The notes under the pieces were generated by a model. That model did no database searches, was not told the origin of the DNA, and saw only the letters and a program-made list of their open reading frames with translations. From the NCBI RefSeq assembly GCF_029338375.1, contig NZ_CP119804.1, positions 1,488,001 through 1,552,000 of the forward strand: DNA of 64,000 nt, given 5' to 3'. The DNA comes from Halorussus lipolyticus. GTDB taxonomy: Archaea; Halobacteriota; Halobacteria; Halobacteriales; Haladaptataceae. Position 1 is the first letter of the stretch. Every line of letters starts with the position of its first letter. A program made the translations under genes and the position numbers. Below, piece by piece: positions 17,858 to 26,890 of the stretch.

Positions 17858-18334
17858 TTAATCGTCGCTCGGATAGCCGGCGGTCGCGTCGGCGGTCTGC
17901 GAGTCGGGTGCGCCCGAGGCCTCGTAGGACCACAGCGTCGTCGCCAACAGCGCGCCGAAGATTATCAGCGCCGCGGTGTGGTGGGCCACCTGCACCAGCG
18001 GCGTGTAGACGAAGACGGTCGCACCGCCGAGGACGACCTGAATCGGCGTGACCGCCAGCGCGAGGGTCGCCGCGCCCCGAATGCGCTTCTGCCCGGTGTA
18101 CTTCCACGCCCCGACGGCGGTGCCGAGGATGAAGAACCCGGTAATCATCGCCACGAGTCGGTGGAACCACTCCACGAAACTCGGCCACGTCTGCGGGAGG
18201 ACGCCGCCGTCGCAGAGCGGCCACTGGGCCGAACACGACAGACCTGCGCCCATCGCGGCGGTGTAGACGCCCAGCAGGATGAGCGTGAACGTTAGCCCGG
18301 TGGTGACCGCCGCGAGATGTCGGAACCGCACCAT
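17858..18334 (-). CDS. ctaA: Heme A synthase-like protein, half-size CtaA/COX15
   Basis: A 158-residue, four-helix membrane protein that oxidises the C8 methyl group of heme O to give heme A for terminal oxidases. Diagnostic features are a Cys pair in the first extracellular loop (GLSCSAQWPLCDGG), EWFHRL with a haem-ligand histidine and QVAHHTAA with a second His. Bacterial CtaA has eight helices; some archaeal enzymes are this half length and are thought to dimerise. It stands alone downstream of the amino-acid transporter operon, in the same orientation. No oxidase genes are near. Confidence 0.88.
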   Translation of the reverse strand: MVRFRHLAAVTTGLTFTLILLGVYTAAMGAGLSCSAQWPLCDGGVLPQTWPSFVEWFHRLVAMITGFFILGTAVGAWKYTGQKRIRGAATLALAVTPIQVVLGGATVFVYTPLVQVAHHTAALIIFGALLATTLWSYEASGAPDSQTADATAGYPSDD

Positions 18335-18487
18335 CAGCGGGTACCTCCTCGCGCACAGGTTTGGATTGTGTGGACTTTCACGGTTGGAACTCCCCTTAGC
18401 GGACGTTTCGGCCGGTCGTACTTAGGTCTGTTCGACTGGTTCTGACCAAGGCGAGAACAGATGAGGGATAGGGTGGTCGATATTCGT

Positions 18488-18592
18488 TTATTGGCGTGGA
18501 ACTTCGTCGGTCGGTCCTTTGAATACGAGTGCGCCGTCGAATACCATCTCGGAAATCTCGCGCTCGCGGTCTTCGTCTGATCCGGAGTCCAT
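18488..18592 (-). CDS. 34-residue acidic small protein, unknown
   Basis: A short minus-strand frame encodes 34 residues (MDSGSDEDREREISEMVFDG...), acidic and with a helical heptad-like centre. A TATA-like element (plus-strand TAAATAG, 18619-18625) lies about 30 nt upstream of the ATG, which is right for a leaderless transcript. The surrounding DNA is less GC-rich than average but the frame uses haloarchaeal codons. I recognise no family. It is 51 nt downstream of the four-helix membrane-protein gene on the same strand, so it could be its partner or antidote; that is inference. Confidence 0.55.
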   Translation of the reverse strand: MDSGSDEDREREISEMVFDGALVFKGPTDEVPRQ

Positions 18593-18643
18593 CTTGACTA
18601 TTCTTTCGTAGATAGGCGTAAATAGATTGTGCCACGAGTAGCA

Positions 18644-19297
18644 CTACAGTCGTTGTCGCCGACGTGCTACATATCGGCGTGCGAGCGCCGGAAACCCGCT
18701 CAAGTAGACGACAACGAGCAACAGGAAGTTCGTACCGGCAAGCAGGAACGGGGAAACCGTATCGAGAGCTACGTGATACACACCCAACGAAAAGTAGGTC
18801 AGTGACGCGACTAAGGTTATCGTAGTTAGCGTTATCCACGGCGCATTCCGGAGGTTCGCCTCTGTGTTATACTGAATCCACTTGGCGTAACTCTTGGTCA
18901 AGACTCGGAGGAGTTCCTCGTCGGTAACGTCGTGGTCGAGAACTTGAATTACGTTTCCCGAATCGACTCCTGCACGAAAGTCGGTCGTTCGATACGTGAG
19001 GGCCGCAGTTGCGCTTGACGTAAGCAGAAGAACCAAACCGATACCGAAATACTGACTCCAGAAGTCAGTTACTGCTAACGAATCAGATTTCGCTCCGAAC
19101 GACAACGCCGATAGAAGCACGCCGATAACGAGGACGTTTACGCGAAGAATTTTGACAGCCTTCGTATCCATATCGTTGAGCGCCTGTATCTGGTGATTGA
19201 GAGTCTCGCGCGCTTCAGTTATCGTACGTTCTAAGCTCTCGTTCCCTCCATCGAACGAGAGGTTCTGAAGATCGTCTTCCAACTTGCCGCTACTCAT
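18644..19297 (-). CDS. Four-helix membrane protein, Pycsar/SLATT-effector-like
   Basis: A 217-residue protein: an N-terminal helical cytosolic segment (ERTITEARETLNHQIQALNDMDTKA), two close transmembrane helices (about 52-70 and 85-103), a second cytosolic helical region (DEELLRVLTKSYAKWIQYN) and two more helices (about 153-176 and 182-202). The order helix with D-x-KA, TM pair, long helix, TM recalls the pore-forming effectors of Pycsar (DUF5706) and SLATT defence modules. The match is by layout, not by a signature I can prove. The flanking DNA is AT-rich, which fits recent acquisition. There is no nucleotide cyclase next to it. Confidence 0.6.
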   Translation of the reverse strand: MSSGKLEDDLQNLSFDGGNESLERTITEARETLNHQIQALNDMDTKAVKILRVNVLVIGVLLSALSFGAKSDSLAVTDFWSQYFGIGLVLLLTSSATAALTYRTTDFRAGVDSGNVIQVLDHDVTDEELLRVLTKSYAKWIQYNTEANLRNAPWITLTTITLVASLTYFSLGVYHVALDTVSPFLLAGTNFLLLVVVYLSGFPALARRYVARRRQRL

Positions 19298-19501
19298 CGG
19301 TGTGTAGTTTATTTAGCCTAAGTAGTCATAAATGCCTTTGGATATCCTTGATTAGCGGATAGAAAATTAAAATGATTCTAAAACAATCACATATCTGGTG
19401 TAGAAAAATATTAATATTTCTTTACATGCCTTCGGGATAGGTATTGGTTGGCGAGTTCGATAGCCGACCCCTTGAAGGCCGTCGCCCACGAGCGACCACA
19501 C

Positions 19502-20620
19502 ATGACCAAGCAGGAACGCCTCGACGCCTACCTCGCCGAGAACGACCTCGAAGCCGTCTGGTTCGCCCGGCCCAACTCCTTCGCGTGGCTGACCGGCGGG
19601 AGCAACGTCGTGGACCGCGAGGGCGACGTCGGCGTGGCCGCGGTAGGCTACGACGGCGAGGACCTCGAAGTCGTGACGAACAACATCGAGGCCGACCGAC
19701 TCCGGGACGAGGAGCTACCCGAAAACGTCCCCGTCACCGAGTTCGACTGGTACGACCAGTCGCTCGCCGAGGCCGTCGCCGACCGCACCGCCGAACCCGT
19801 CGCGGCGGACTTCGACGTGCCCGGCGCAGGGTCAGTCGAGGCCTCTCCTCTGCGCCAACCGCTGACCGAGGAGGACATCGAGACCTACCGCGAACTCGGC
19901 CGGGAGACCGCTCAAGCCGTCGAGTCGGTCTGTCGGGAACTCCAACCCGGTGACGTGGAATCAGAGGTCTCCTCGGCGCTCCGGGTCGCGCTCTCGGCCA
20001 GAGACATCGAGGTCCCGGTCGCGCTGGTCGGCGGGGCCGACCGCGCTCGGAAGTACCGCCACTACACGCCGACGAACGCCGAAATCGGCGAGTACGCGCT
20101 GGTCTCGGTCACGACCGAGCGCGACGGCCTCCACGCCAGCATGACCCGAACCGTCGCCTTCGAGTCCGAGATGAGCGAGGACGACCTGAACTACTTGGGC
20201 GAACTCCATCAGGCCGCCCGAATCGTGGAAGTGACTGCCCTCGGCGCGACCCAAGCCATCGCGGGCCTCTCCGGCGACCCCGAGAGCGTCTTCTCGGCCA
20301 TACAGGCCGCCTACGAACACCTCGGCTTCGCCGACGAGTGGGAGCGCCACCATCAGGGCGGCGCGGCCGGGTTCGCGGGCCGAGAGTGGATTGCCGCCCC
20401 CGAGATGGACGACTCGGCCGAGGTCACGACGCCGATGGCCTACGCGTGGAATCCGACCGTGCAGGGCGCGAAAAGCGAGGACACGGTTCTCGTGACCGAA
20501 GACGGCTTCGAGGTCCTGACCGACACGGGCAGGTGGCCCACCACCGCGGTCGATGCGTGGGACTACGACGCGATTCTGGAGCGCCCCGACGTGTTGGTGC
20601 AGGAAGACGGAGAGAACTGA
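19502..20620 (+). CDS. M24 (Xaa-Pro aminopeptidase-like) family protein with lost metal ligands
   Basis: A 372-residue protein with the two-domain creatinase/prolidase layout: an N-terminal domain (TKQERLDAYLAENDLEAVWFARP, WLTGGSN) and a pita-bread domain from about residue 150. The positions that should hold the two metal-binding Asp residues read Ser (VSVTTERDGLHASMTRTV), the metal His is in a QGGAAGFAGREW context without it, and the usual EP glutamate is Asn. Only the last Glu (SEDTVLVTEDG) remains. It is probably not an active metallopeptidase; binding or regulation is more likely. The ATG at 19502 is preferred over an upstream TTG (19448). Confidence 0.82.
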   Translation: MTKQERLDAYLAENDLEAVWFARPNSFAWLTGGSNVVDREGDVGVAAVGYDGEDLEVVTNNIEADRLRDEELPENVPVTEFDWYDQSLAEAVADRTAEPVAADFDVPGAGSVEASPLRQPLTEEDIETYRELGRETAQAVESVCRELQPGDVESEVSSALRVALSARDIEVPVALVGGADRARKYRHYTPTNAEIGEYALVSVTTERDGLHASMTRTVAFESEMSEDDLNYLGELHQAARIVEVTALGATQAIAGLSGDPESVFSAIQAAYEHLGFADEWERHHQGGAAGFAGREWIAAPEMDDSAEVTTPMAYAWNPTVQGAKSEDTVLVTEDGFEVLTDTGRWPTTAVDAWDYDAILERPDVLVQEDGEN

Positions 20621-20623
20621 ACC

Positions 20624-20636
20624 ATATCTTTATACC
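20624..20636 (+). promoter_or_regulatory. TATA box of toxin-antitoxin operon
   Basis: CATATCTTTATAC is AT-rich and centred about 30 nt before the ATG at 20664. It is directly downstream of the M24-like gene, so the pair has its own promoter and the first gene is likely leaderless. Confidence 0.6.
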
Positions 20637-20663
20637 TATGGACCCAATAACATAGGTTGCTGG

Positions 20664-20975
20664 ATGGCGGGCTACACCGTAATCGAAGACTGGCAGTCTG
20701 TCGAGTCTGGATACGTGCTGGACGTGACCATTCGAAAAACGGAGGACGACAAGTATCCAAGTGGATGGGACTACAGCCTCCATCTCGGAGAAGTCGGCGG
20801 TGATACCGTCCTTCGATACGACAACGCCCACGAACAGACGAAAGGTCATGAACGACATATTCGCGGCGAAGTAGAGTATATCGACTTCCCCGGTATGTTA
20901 GACCTCTACGACAGGTTCGAAGCTGAGGCCAGAGAGATGACGCCTGATGAGTGGAACTGGCCGAAGTCGGTGTAG
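20664..20975 (+). CDS. TumE/DUF6516-like toxin
   Basis: A 103-residue protein resembling the DUF6516 (TumE) toxin family: a beta-rich start (YTVIEDWQSVESGYVLDVTIRK), a YSLHLGEVGGDTVLRYDNAHEQTKGHERHIRGE core with the family's RYDN and K-G-H-x-R-H elements, and a helical end. It is followed after 25 nt by an HTH protein, the typical toxin-then-antitoxin order of this class. The toxic mechanism of the family is not something the sequence shows. The start is supported by the TATA box. Confidence 0.75.
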   Translation: MAGYTVIEDWQSVESGYVLDVTIRKTEDDKYPSGWDYSLHLGEVGGDTVLRYDNAHEQTKGHERHIRGEVEYIDFPGMLDLYDRFEAEAREMTPDEWNWPKSV

Positions 20976-20984
20976 AACGCCAAC

Positions 20985-20992
20985 GGAGGTGA
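20985..20992 (+). promoter_or_regulatory. Strong Shine-Dalgarno site for HTH antitoxin
   Basis: GGAGGTGA lies 8 nt before the ATG at 21001. Such an extended match to the 16S rRNA tail is uncommon here, where many genes look leaderless. It fixes the start and makes independent, strong initiation of the second gene likely. Confidence 0.75.
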
Positions 20993-21000
20993 CAGCTATC

Positions 21001-21405
21001 ATGCCCAAACTCAAAGTGACCGTCGGCGAACGCGACCAACTGCGTGACCGAACGCGCCGACGCATCGAGGCGGCCGAAGAAGACGTTTCTCTCGAAGACG
21101 CTCAGCCGGTGCTAAACTTCGAGTCGTACGCCGAATTGAGCAGGCTTCTCAGCCAGAAGAATTTGGAATTGCTCGAAGCTATCGCCGAACACGAACCAGA
21201 CAGCATCCGCCACGCCGCGGAGATAGTCGATAGAGACTACAAACAGGTTCACCGGAACCTTACTGAACTCGAGGATGTCGGAGTTATCGAGTTCGAGGGC
21301 GGCGGGTCTGGCCGCTCGAAGAAACCGATTCTCGCCTACGACGGACTGGAGATAGACTTACCCTTCACCGACTCGGCAAACGATACCGACGTTGCTCTTT
21401 CGTAG
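21001..21405 (+). CDS. HTH antitoxin (HVO_A0114-type DNA-binding protein)
   Basis: A 134-residue protein. After a basic helical N-terminus, a winged helix occupies about residues 42-115 ([54 protein letters not shown]). This matches the HVO_A0114-type putative DNA-binding proteins of haloarchaea, which are found beside DUF6516 genes. The final roughly 20 residues are acidic. I infer that it neutralises the upstream TumE-like protein and represses their shared promoter. The start is set by a GGAGGTGA site 8 nt upstream. Confidence 0.8.
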   Translation: MPKLKVTVGERDQLRDRTRRRIEAAEEDVSLEDAQPVLNFESYAELSRLLSQKNLELLEAIAEHEPDSIRHAAEIVDRDYKQVHRNLTELEDVGVIEFEGGGSGRSKKPILAYDGLEIDLPFTDSANDTDVALS

Positions 21406-21485
21406 CCCTCCTTTTTCGTCGTCTGTCGAAACACGATTCGACGCCTTCGGGTAGCTTTTTAGGCTCGGGGACGGTTGCCCCGACT

Positions 21486-23744
21486 ATGGGACTAGACGAC
21501 GACTCACTCGACTATCACCGCGAGGAGCCACCGGGCAAAATTGAGATTTCCACGACCAAGCCGACCAACACCCAGCGAGACCTGAGTCTCGCCTACTCGC
21601 CGGGGGTCGCCGCGCCCTGTCGCGCCATTGACGAGAACCCCGACGACGCCTACAAGTACACCGCGAAGGGCAACCTCGTGGGCGTCGTCTCGAACGGGAG
21701 CGCGGTCCTCGGCCTCGGCGACATCGGTGCGCAGGCGTCCAAACCCGTCATGGAGGGCAAGGGCGTCCTGTTCAAGCGATTCGCCGACATCGACGTGTTC
21801 GACATCGAGTTAGACCAAGACGAGGCCGAGGACGTAATTCGCACCACGAAGGCGATGGAACCCACCTTCGGCGGCATCAATCTGGAGGACATCAAGGCCC
21901 CCGAGTGCTTCGAAATCGAGGAGACCCTGCGCGAGGAGATGGACATCCCGGTCTTCCACGACGACCAGCACGGGACCGCCATCATCTCTGGGGCGGCCCT
22001 GCTCAACGCCACCGAAATCAACGGCAAGGACCTCGAAGACCTCAAAATCGTCTTCTCGGGCGCGGGGGCCTCGGCCATCGCCACCGCCCGGTTCTACGTC
22101 AGTCTCGGCGCGCGCAAGGAGAACATCATCATGTGCGACTCGTCGGGCATCATCACCGAGGACCGGGCCGAACACGGCGATGTCAACGAGTACAAGGCCG
22201 AGTTCGCTCGTGACGTGCCGGAGGGCGGCCTCGAAGACGCGATGGAGGGTGCTGACGTGTTCGTCGGCCTCTCGGTCGCCGGTATCGTCTCTCAGGAGAT
22301 GGTCCAGTCGATGGCCGACGACCCGGTTATCTTCGCCATGGCGAACCCCGACCCCGAAATCGGCTACGAGGAGGCCAAGGAGGCCCGCGACGATACGGTC
22401 ATCATGGCCACCGGGCGCTCGGACTACCCCAACATGGTGAACAACGTCCTCGGGTTCCCCTTCATTTTCCGAGGCGCGCTCGACGTTCGCGCCACCGAAA
22501 TCAACGAGGAGATGAAAATCGCGGCCGCGGAGGCCCTCGCGGACCTCGCCAAGCAGGACGTGCCCGACGCCGTGGTCAAAGCCTACGGCGACCAACCCCT
22601 CCAGTTCGGACCGGGGTACATCATCCCCAAGCCCCTCGACCCTCGCGTGCTGTTCGAGGTCGCTCCTGCGGTCGCAGACGCCGCGATGGACTCGGGCGTC
22701 GCTCGGAGCGAACTGGACACCGACGAGTACGTCGAGACGCTGGAGGCCCGCCTCGGCAAGTCCCGCGAGATGATGCGCGTGGTCCTCAACAAGGCCAAGT
22801 CCGACCCCAAGCGGGTCGCGCTGGCCGAGGGCGACGACGAGAAGATGATTCGGGCCGCCTACCAGATGCAGGAGGAGGGCATCGCCAACCCGGTCCTCAT
22901 CGGCGACAGCGAGAAAATCGAGGCCACCGCAGACGACCTCGGACTCGACTTCGACCCCGAAATCGCCGACCCCGCGAACGGCGACTACGACGAGTACGCA
23001 AAGCGCCTCTACCAACTCCGGCGGCGCAAGGGCATCACTGAGAGCGAGGCCGAGGACCTCGTGCGCAAGGACAGCAACTACTTCGCCAGCGTGATGGTCG
23101 AACAGGGCGACGCCGACGCGATGCTGACCGGCCTGACCCACCACTACCCCTCGGCGCTCCGACCGCCCCTGCAAGTCGTTGGCACGGCCGAGGACGCCGA
23201 CTACGCCGCGGGCGTCTACATGCTGACGTTCAAGAACCGAGTCATCTTCTGCGCCGACGCCACGGTCAATCAGGACCCCGACGAGGACGTGCTGGCCGAA
23301 ATCACCCAGCACACCGCGGAACTCGCCCGCCGGTTCAACGTCGAACCCCGCGCGGCGATGCTGTCGTACTCGAACTTCGGGAGCGTGGACAACGAGGGCA
23401 CCCGCAAGCCCCGAAAGGCCGCCGAACAACTGCGGGCCAACCCCGACGTGGACTTCCCGGTGGACGGCGAGATGCAGGCCGACACCGCCGTCGTCGAGGA
23501 CATCCTGCAGGGCACCTACGAGTTCTCGGAACTGGACGACCCCGCGAACCTGCTGATCTTCCCGAACCTCGAAGCGGGCAACATCGGCTACAAACTCCTC
23601 CAGCGCCTCGGCGGCGCGGACGCCATCGGCCCGATGCTGGTGGGCATGGACAAACCGGTCCACGTCATCCAGCGCGGTGACGAGGTGAAGGACATCGTGA
23701 ATCTGGCGGGTGTGGCGGTCGTGGACGCCCAGCAGAACGAGTAG
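21486..23744 (+). CDS. maeB: Malic enzyme with C-terminal phosphotransacetylase-like domain
   Basis: A 752-residue MaeB-type malic enzyme, which oxidatively decarboxylates malate to pyruvate with NAD(P)+. The N-terminal 430 residues contain the malic domain ([46 protein letters not shown]) and the NAD(P) fold ([17 protein letters not shown]). From about residue 430 there is a phosphotransacetylase-related domain ([36 protein letters not shown]), which in MaeB proteins is thought to bind acetyl-CoA as a regulator rather than to catalyse. TTTTTAGG about 28 nt upstream is the likely TATA box. The gene stands alone. Confidence 0.95.
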   Translation: MGLDDDSLDYHREEPPGKIEISTTKPTNTQRDLSLAYSPGVAAPCRAIDENPDDAYKYTAKGNLVGVVSNGSAVLGLGDIGAQASKPVMEGKGVLFKRFADIDVFDIELDQDEAEDVIRTTKAMEPTFGGINLEDIKAPECFEIEETLREEMDIPVFHDDQHGTAIISGAALLNATEINGKDLEDLKIVFSGAGASAIATARFYVSLGARKENIIMCDSSGIITEDRAEHGDVNEYKAEFARDVPEGGLEDAMEGADVFVGLSVAGIVSQEMVQSMADDPVIFAMANPDPEIGYEEAKEARDDTVIMATGRSDYPNMVNNVLGFPFIFRGALDVRATEINEEMKIAAAEALADLAKQDVPDAVVKAYGDQPLQFGPGYIIPKPLDPRVLFEVAPAVADAAMDSGVARSELDTDEYVETLEARLGKSREMMRVVLNKAKSDPKRVALAEGDDEKMIRAAYQMQEEGIANPVLIGDSEKIEATADDLGLDFDPEIADPANGDYDEYAKRLYQLRRRKGITESEAEDLVRKDSNYFASVMVEQGDADAMLTGLTHHYPSALRPPLQVVGTAEDADYAAGVYMLTFKNRVIFCADATVNQDPDEDVLAEITQHTAELARRFNVEPRAAMLSYSNFGSVDNEGTRKPRKAAEQLRANPDVDFPVDGEMQADTAVVEDILQGTYEFSELDDPANLLIFPNLEAGNIGYKLLQRLGGADAIGPMLVGMDKPVHVIQRGDEVKDIVNLAGVAVVDAQQNE

Positions 23745-23800
23745 GCTCGGCTACCCGTCCTTTCAGAAAGCATTTAATTAGCACCCGAGACGGGAGTGAC

Positions 23801-24325
23801 ATGCCCGGCCCCGTCTTCCTGCGCGGCGATACCGTCTCGATGCGAACGCTCGAACGCGACGACCTCGACCTCCTCCAAAAATATCGCAACCACCCGGAAG
23901 TTCGCCGACTGCTGGGTCGCGTTCACCCGCAGAACCGCGACAAAGTGGAGCAGGACTTCGAGGGATACATGTCCAACGCCGTCAACCTGCTGGCTTGCGT
24001 CGAGGAGGACCCCGTCGGATTCGTCGCGCTGTTCGACTGGAACGAGTCTTCGGGCCACGCCGAACTGGCCTACTGGGTCGCCCCGGAACATCAAGGAAAC
24101 GGCTACGCGAGCGAGGCCGGCGAACTCGCGGTTGAGTACGCCTTCGACGAGCGCCGATGCCACAGACTCGACGCCGGAGCGCACGCCACTAACGCCGCCT
24201 CGCGTGCCCTGTTGGAGAAACTCGGATTCGAGGAAGAGGGCCGACGACGCGAACACGTCTTTCTGGACGGCGAGTACGTCGATACCGTGCTGTACGGTCT
24301 ATTGGCTCACGAGTGGCGCGACTGA
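23801..24325 (+). CDS. GNAT acetyltransferase, RimJ/RimL type
   Basis: A 174-residue protein with the RimJ/RimL layout: FLRGDTVSMRTLERDDLDLLQKYRNHPEVRR at the N-terminus, the acyl-CoA site ELAYWVAPEHQGNGYASEAGEL (Q-x-x-G-x-A) and the end motif ATNAASRALLEKLGFEEEGRRREH. Such enzymes acetylate protein N-termini or small amines; the substrate here is unknown. A CATTTAATTA box at 23769-23778 is placed for a leaderless transcript from the ATG. Confidence 0.9.
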   Translation: MPGPVFLRGDTVSMRTLERDDLDLLQKYRNHPEVRRLLGRVHPQNRDKVEQDFEGYMSNAVNLLACVEEDPVGFVALFDWNESSGHAELAYWVAPEHQGNGYASEAGELAVEYAFDERRCHRLDAGAHATNAASRALLEKLGFEEEGRRREHVFLDGEYVDTVLYGLLAHEWRD

Positions 24326-24464
24326 AGCGCTCGCGACCGCCGCTTCGGAGTCGGCGAACCGCCTCACGCGACGAGCTGGATTATAAATTTTGATAATTCT
24401 CAAAAGTATATTGTTCCTACAATATAGGTTCACATACATAACGCGCCGTGTGGAGATGGTTTCG

Positions 24465-26078
24465 ATGAAGATGGCATCAATCCTACTCAGCGGGGTCGAA
24501 TCGGCGGACGACACCGACGCGGACCACGACGAGGCGTCACGGGGCGCGACGGGCGTTGAGACGGACGTACTTCTGCAAAACATCTTGGATGGATTAGAAG
24601 CCGCGGCGCTGGTCGTCGACGCCGACGGAGAGATTACGCATCTCAACCAGCAAGCACTCGCGCTCTTCGAGACGACGCGAGCGGACGCAATCGGCCGCAC
24701 GCCGGAGGAACTCCGAGACTCTGACGGCCCGGCGGTAGTGGAAGAAGCGTTACGTACCGGCGAGGAGGTCCAGCAACGAGAGGAGGAACTACAGACTGAC
24801 GAGGGGACGCGTACCGTCAGTCGAAGCGTTGTTCCCTTCGCCACCGAAGACGGCGAGATAACGGGCGGGCTCGAAATCGACCGGGATGTAACCGAGCGTA
24901 TCGCGGAAGAGCGCCGAAAGAAGGCGTTGAGCGAGTACCAACAGCGCGTTCTCGCCGACCTCCAGTCGAAATTGAAATCGCTCGCTGATGGCGACCTGAC
25001 CATCGACCCGACAGTCCCCGAACCCGACGCGGAGTTCGACGAGATGCACGAGACCTACGAGGAGTTCACGTCGATGAACCAGTCGCTTGACCAAGCGGTC
25101 GACAACATCCAGAACATCGTCGAGCAGTTGACCTCGCTGTCGGAGGAACTCGCGGCGTCGAGCGAACAGCTCGGTAGTTCGAGCGAAGAGGTAACGAGTT
25201 CGATAGAGCAAATCGAAGAGTCCAGTCAGAAGATTACTCGGGGCGTCGACGACTTGGCGGAAAAGACCGAGCGCGCGGAGTCGAACGTGACCAGCCTGAG
25301 CGCGTCGATAGAGGAGGTCACGGGTGCGTCCCAAGAGATAGACGCTCAGTCCGAGCGGACCGCCGAGTTGGCCTCGCAGGGCGCTCACGATATTTCACAA
25401 GCAGTCGAAAAAATCAGGGATACGACCGCCTCCGCCGACCGAATCGAGGAGGACATCAAGGAACTCCGAGAGAGCATGGAAGACGTGAGCAACATCACCG
25501 AGGTCATCGCGGACATCGCCGACCAGACGAATCTGCTCGCGCTCAACGCCAACATCGAGGCGGCCCGCGCTGGCACGGACGGCGACGGGTTCGCAGTCGT
25601 CGCCGACGAGGTCAAGAACCTCGCCGAGGAGTCGCAGGACTCGACCGACCGGATTACCGACATCATCGAAGCGGCCCACTCCCAGACCGAAACCGTCGTC
25701 GCCAGCATGGAAGAGATGAACCAGAAAGTGACCGCGGGCGCGAACGCAGTCGAGTCGGCCGTGGACACACTCGACAACATCCAGAACACGGCCCGGCAGA
25801 CCAGCGACGGCGTGACCGAGGTTAGCGATGCGGTCGAAAACCAAGCGAGGAACGCCGAAGAAGTGAGCGCCGTCGTGGAGGACACGGCCGAACTGAGTCA
25901 GGAAATCGACGCCTCCCTGCAAGAGATATCCGCAGGCGTCCAACAGCAGGCCGCGGCGATGGACCAAGTCGCCGACTCGGCCGAAGGGTTGAGCGCGATG
26001 GCCGACGAACTCCACGAGACCGTCGACCGGTTCAAAACCGATTCGGACGAGACCGCGGACATCGACGACGTGGTGTGA
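24465..26078 (+). CDS. Soluble PAS-containing methyl-accepting chemotaxis transducer
   Basis: About 537 residues, with no convincing transmembrane helices. A PAS domain (about 30-135; [22 protein letters not shown]) is followed by a HAMP-like linker ([25 protein letters not shown]) and a long coiled-coil signalling domain. The conserved MCP hairpin tip ([20 protein letters not shown]...[16 protein letters not shown]) is at about residues 350-390. It would sense an intracellular cue, possibly redox or energy through PAS, and control CheA. The start is uncertain: ATGs at 24456 and 24465 are both possible, and the CATACATA box centred near 24436 favours 24465. No che genes are near. Confidence 0.9.
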   Translation: MKMASILLSGVESADDTDADHDEASRGATGVETDVLLQNILDGLEAAALVVDADGEITHLNQQALALFETTRADAIGRTPEELRDSDGPAVVEEALRTGEEVQQREEELQTDEGTRTVSRSVVPFATEDGEITGGLEIDRDVTERIAEERRKKALSEYQQRVLADLQSKLKSLADGDLTIDPTVPEPDAEFDEMHETYEEFTSMNQSLDQAVDNIQNIVEQLTSLSEELAASSEQLGSSSEEVTSSIEQIEESSQKITRGVDDLAEKTERAESNVTSLSASIEEVTGASQEIDAQSERTAELASQGAHDISQAVEKIRDTTASADRIEEDIKELRESMEDVSNITEVIADIADQTNLLALNANIEAARAGTDGDGFAVVADEVKNLAEESQDSTDRITDIIEAAHSQTETVVASMEEMNQKVTAGANAVESAVDTLDNIQNTARQTSDGVTEVSDAVENQARNAEEVSAVVEDTAELSQEIDASLQEISAGVQQQAAAMDQVADSAEGLSAMADELHETVDRFKTDSDETADIDDVV

Positions 26079-26138
26079 GGAGACGGCGGGCGACGAACAG
26101 TATTTCCCCGCTCGGACCGTTACTATCCGACGACACGC

Positions 26139-26711
26139 ATGTCCGAGACTACGCGGGCCGTGGCGATGCGGGCCATCGAGCGCGTCGTCAGGTACGGAAT
26201 CGTCACCGTCTTCGGCGCGGGATTCCGCCGCCGGAACCCCGGCGCGGTCGTCAACGCCGTATTCGCGTTCGCGGCGACCTACGTGCCCGACGTTCTCGAA
26301 CGCCGCTACGGCGTCGAGTTCCGGCCGTGGCAACGCCTCTACGCCTCCGTGGCGATGCTGGCCCACGCGGTCGGCATGCTCGGCCCCTACGACGACACGT
26401 GGTGGTGGGACCACGTGACCCACCTGCTCTCCTCGACGCTGTTGGCGGGGTTGGTCCACGCCGCGGCCGACCGCCGGGACAAGAATCCGCGGCCTCGCGT
26501 CCTCGGGGCTATCGCGGTGGCCGGTGTCGTCTGGGAACTGCTGGAGTACGTCATCCACGCGGTCAGCGAGCGCCTCGGCATCGACCCCCTGCTGGTGTCC
26601 TACAGCAGGCGTGATACCCTACTGGACTTGGTGTTCAACCTGCTGGGGGCGCTCGTGGTGCTGGCGTTCGGCGACCGACTCCTGCGAAACTTCGCCTGCG
26701 ACGGCGAGTGA
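26139..26711 (+). CDS. YjdF/DUF2238-like membrane protein
   Basis: A 190-residue protein with four to five membrane helices and a central conserved block, DDTWWWDHVTHLLSSTLLAGLVHA, followed by VVWELLEYVIH and DTLLDLVFNLLGALV. The DH-x-x-H and E-x-x-E patterns, embedded in helices, resemble the DUF2238 (YjdF) family, whose role is unknown. The charged residues in the membrane could form a metal or proton site; that is inference. It stands alone. Confidence 0.72.
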   Translation: MSETTRAVAMRAIERVVRYGIVTVFGAGFRRRNPGAVVNAVFAFAATYVPDVLERRYGVEFRPWQRLYASVAMLAHAVGMLGPYDDTWWWDHVTHLLSSTLLAGLVHAAADRRDKNPRPRVLGAIAVAGVVWELLEYVIHAVSERLGIDPLLVSYSRRDTLLDLVFNLLGALVVLAFGDRLLRNFACDGE

Positions 26712-26890
26712 GCGCCAGCGGGAGACAAACCTTACCCGACTTTTAACAATTGTCGTTCGTTCTTAGAGAAATATTCTCATTTCCCCGGCGGCGAACAGGT
26801 CGCTCGGCGACGGTCCTCCGCCGAACCGGTTTCCGGTCCCCGCCTCGTCGCGGACGGTAGGTTCAACTTCCGCGCCCGAGACGAACCCAC

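Noticed and set aside
21810..23663. Long minus-strand open frame opposite malic enzyme
   Set aside because: Antisense shadow; the plus frame matches MaeB across its length.
26750..26790. Promoter for an unrecognised gene
   Set aside because: A TATA-like CTTTTAAC is present, but no frame with normal coding bias follows on the same strand at the right distance.
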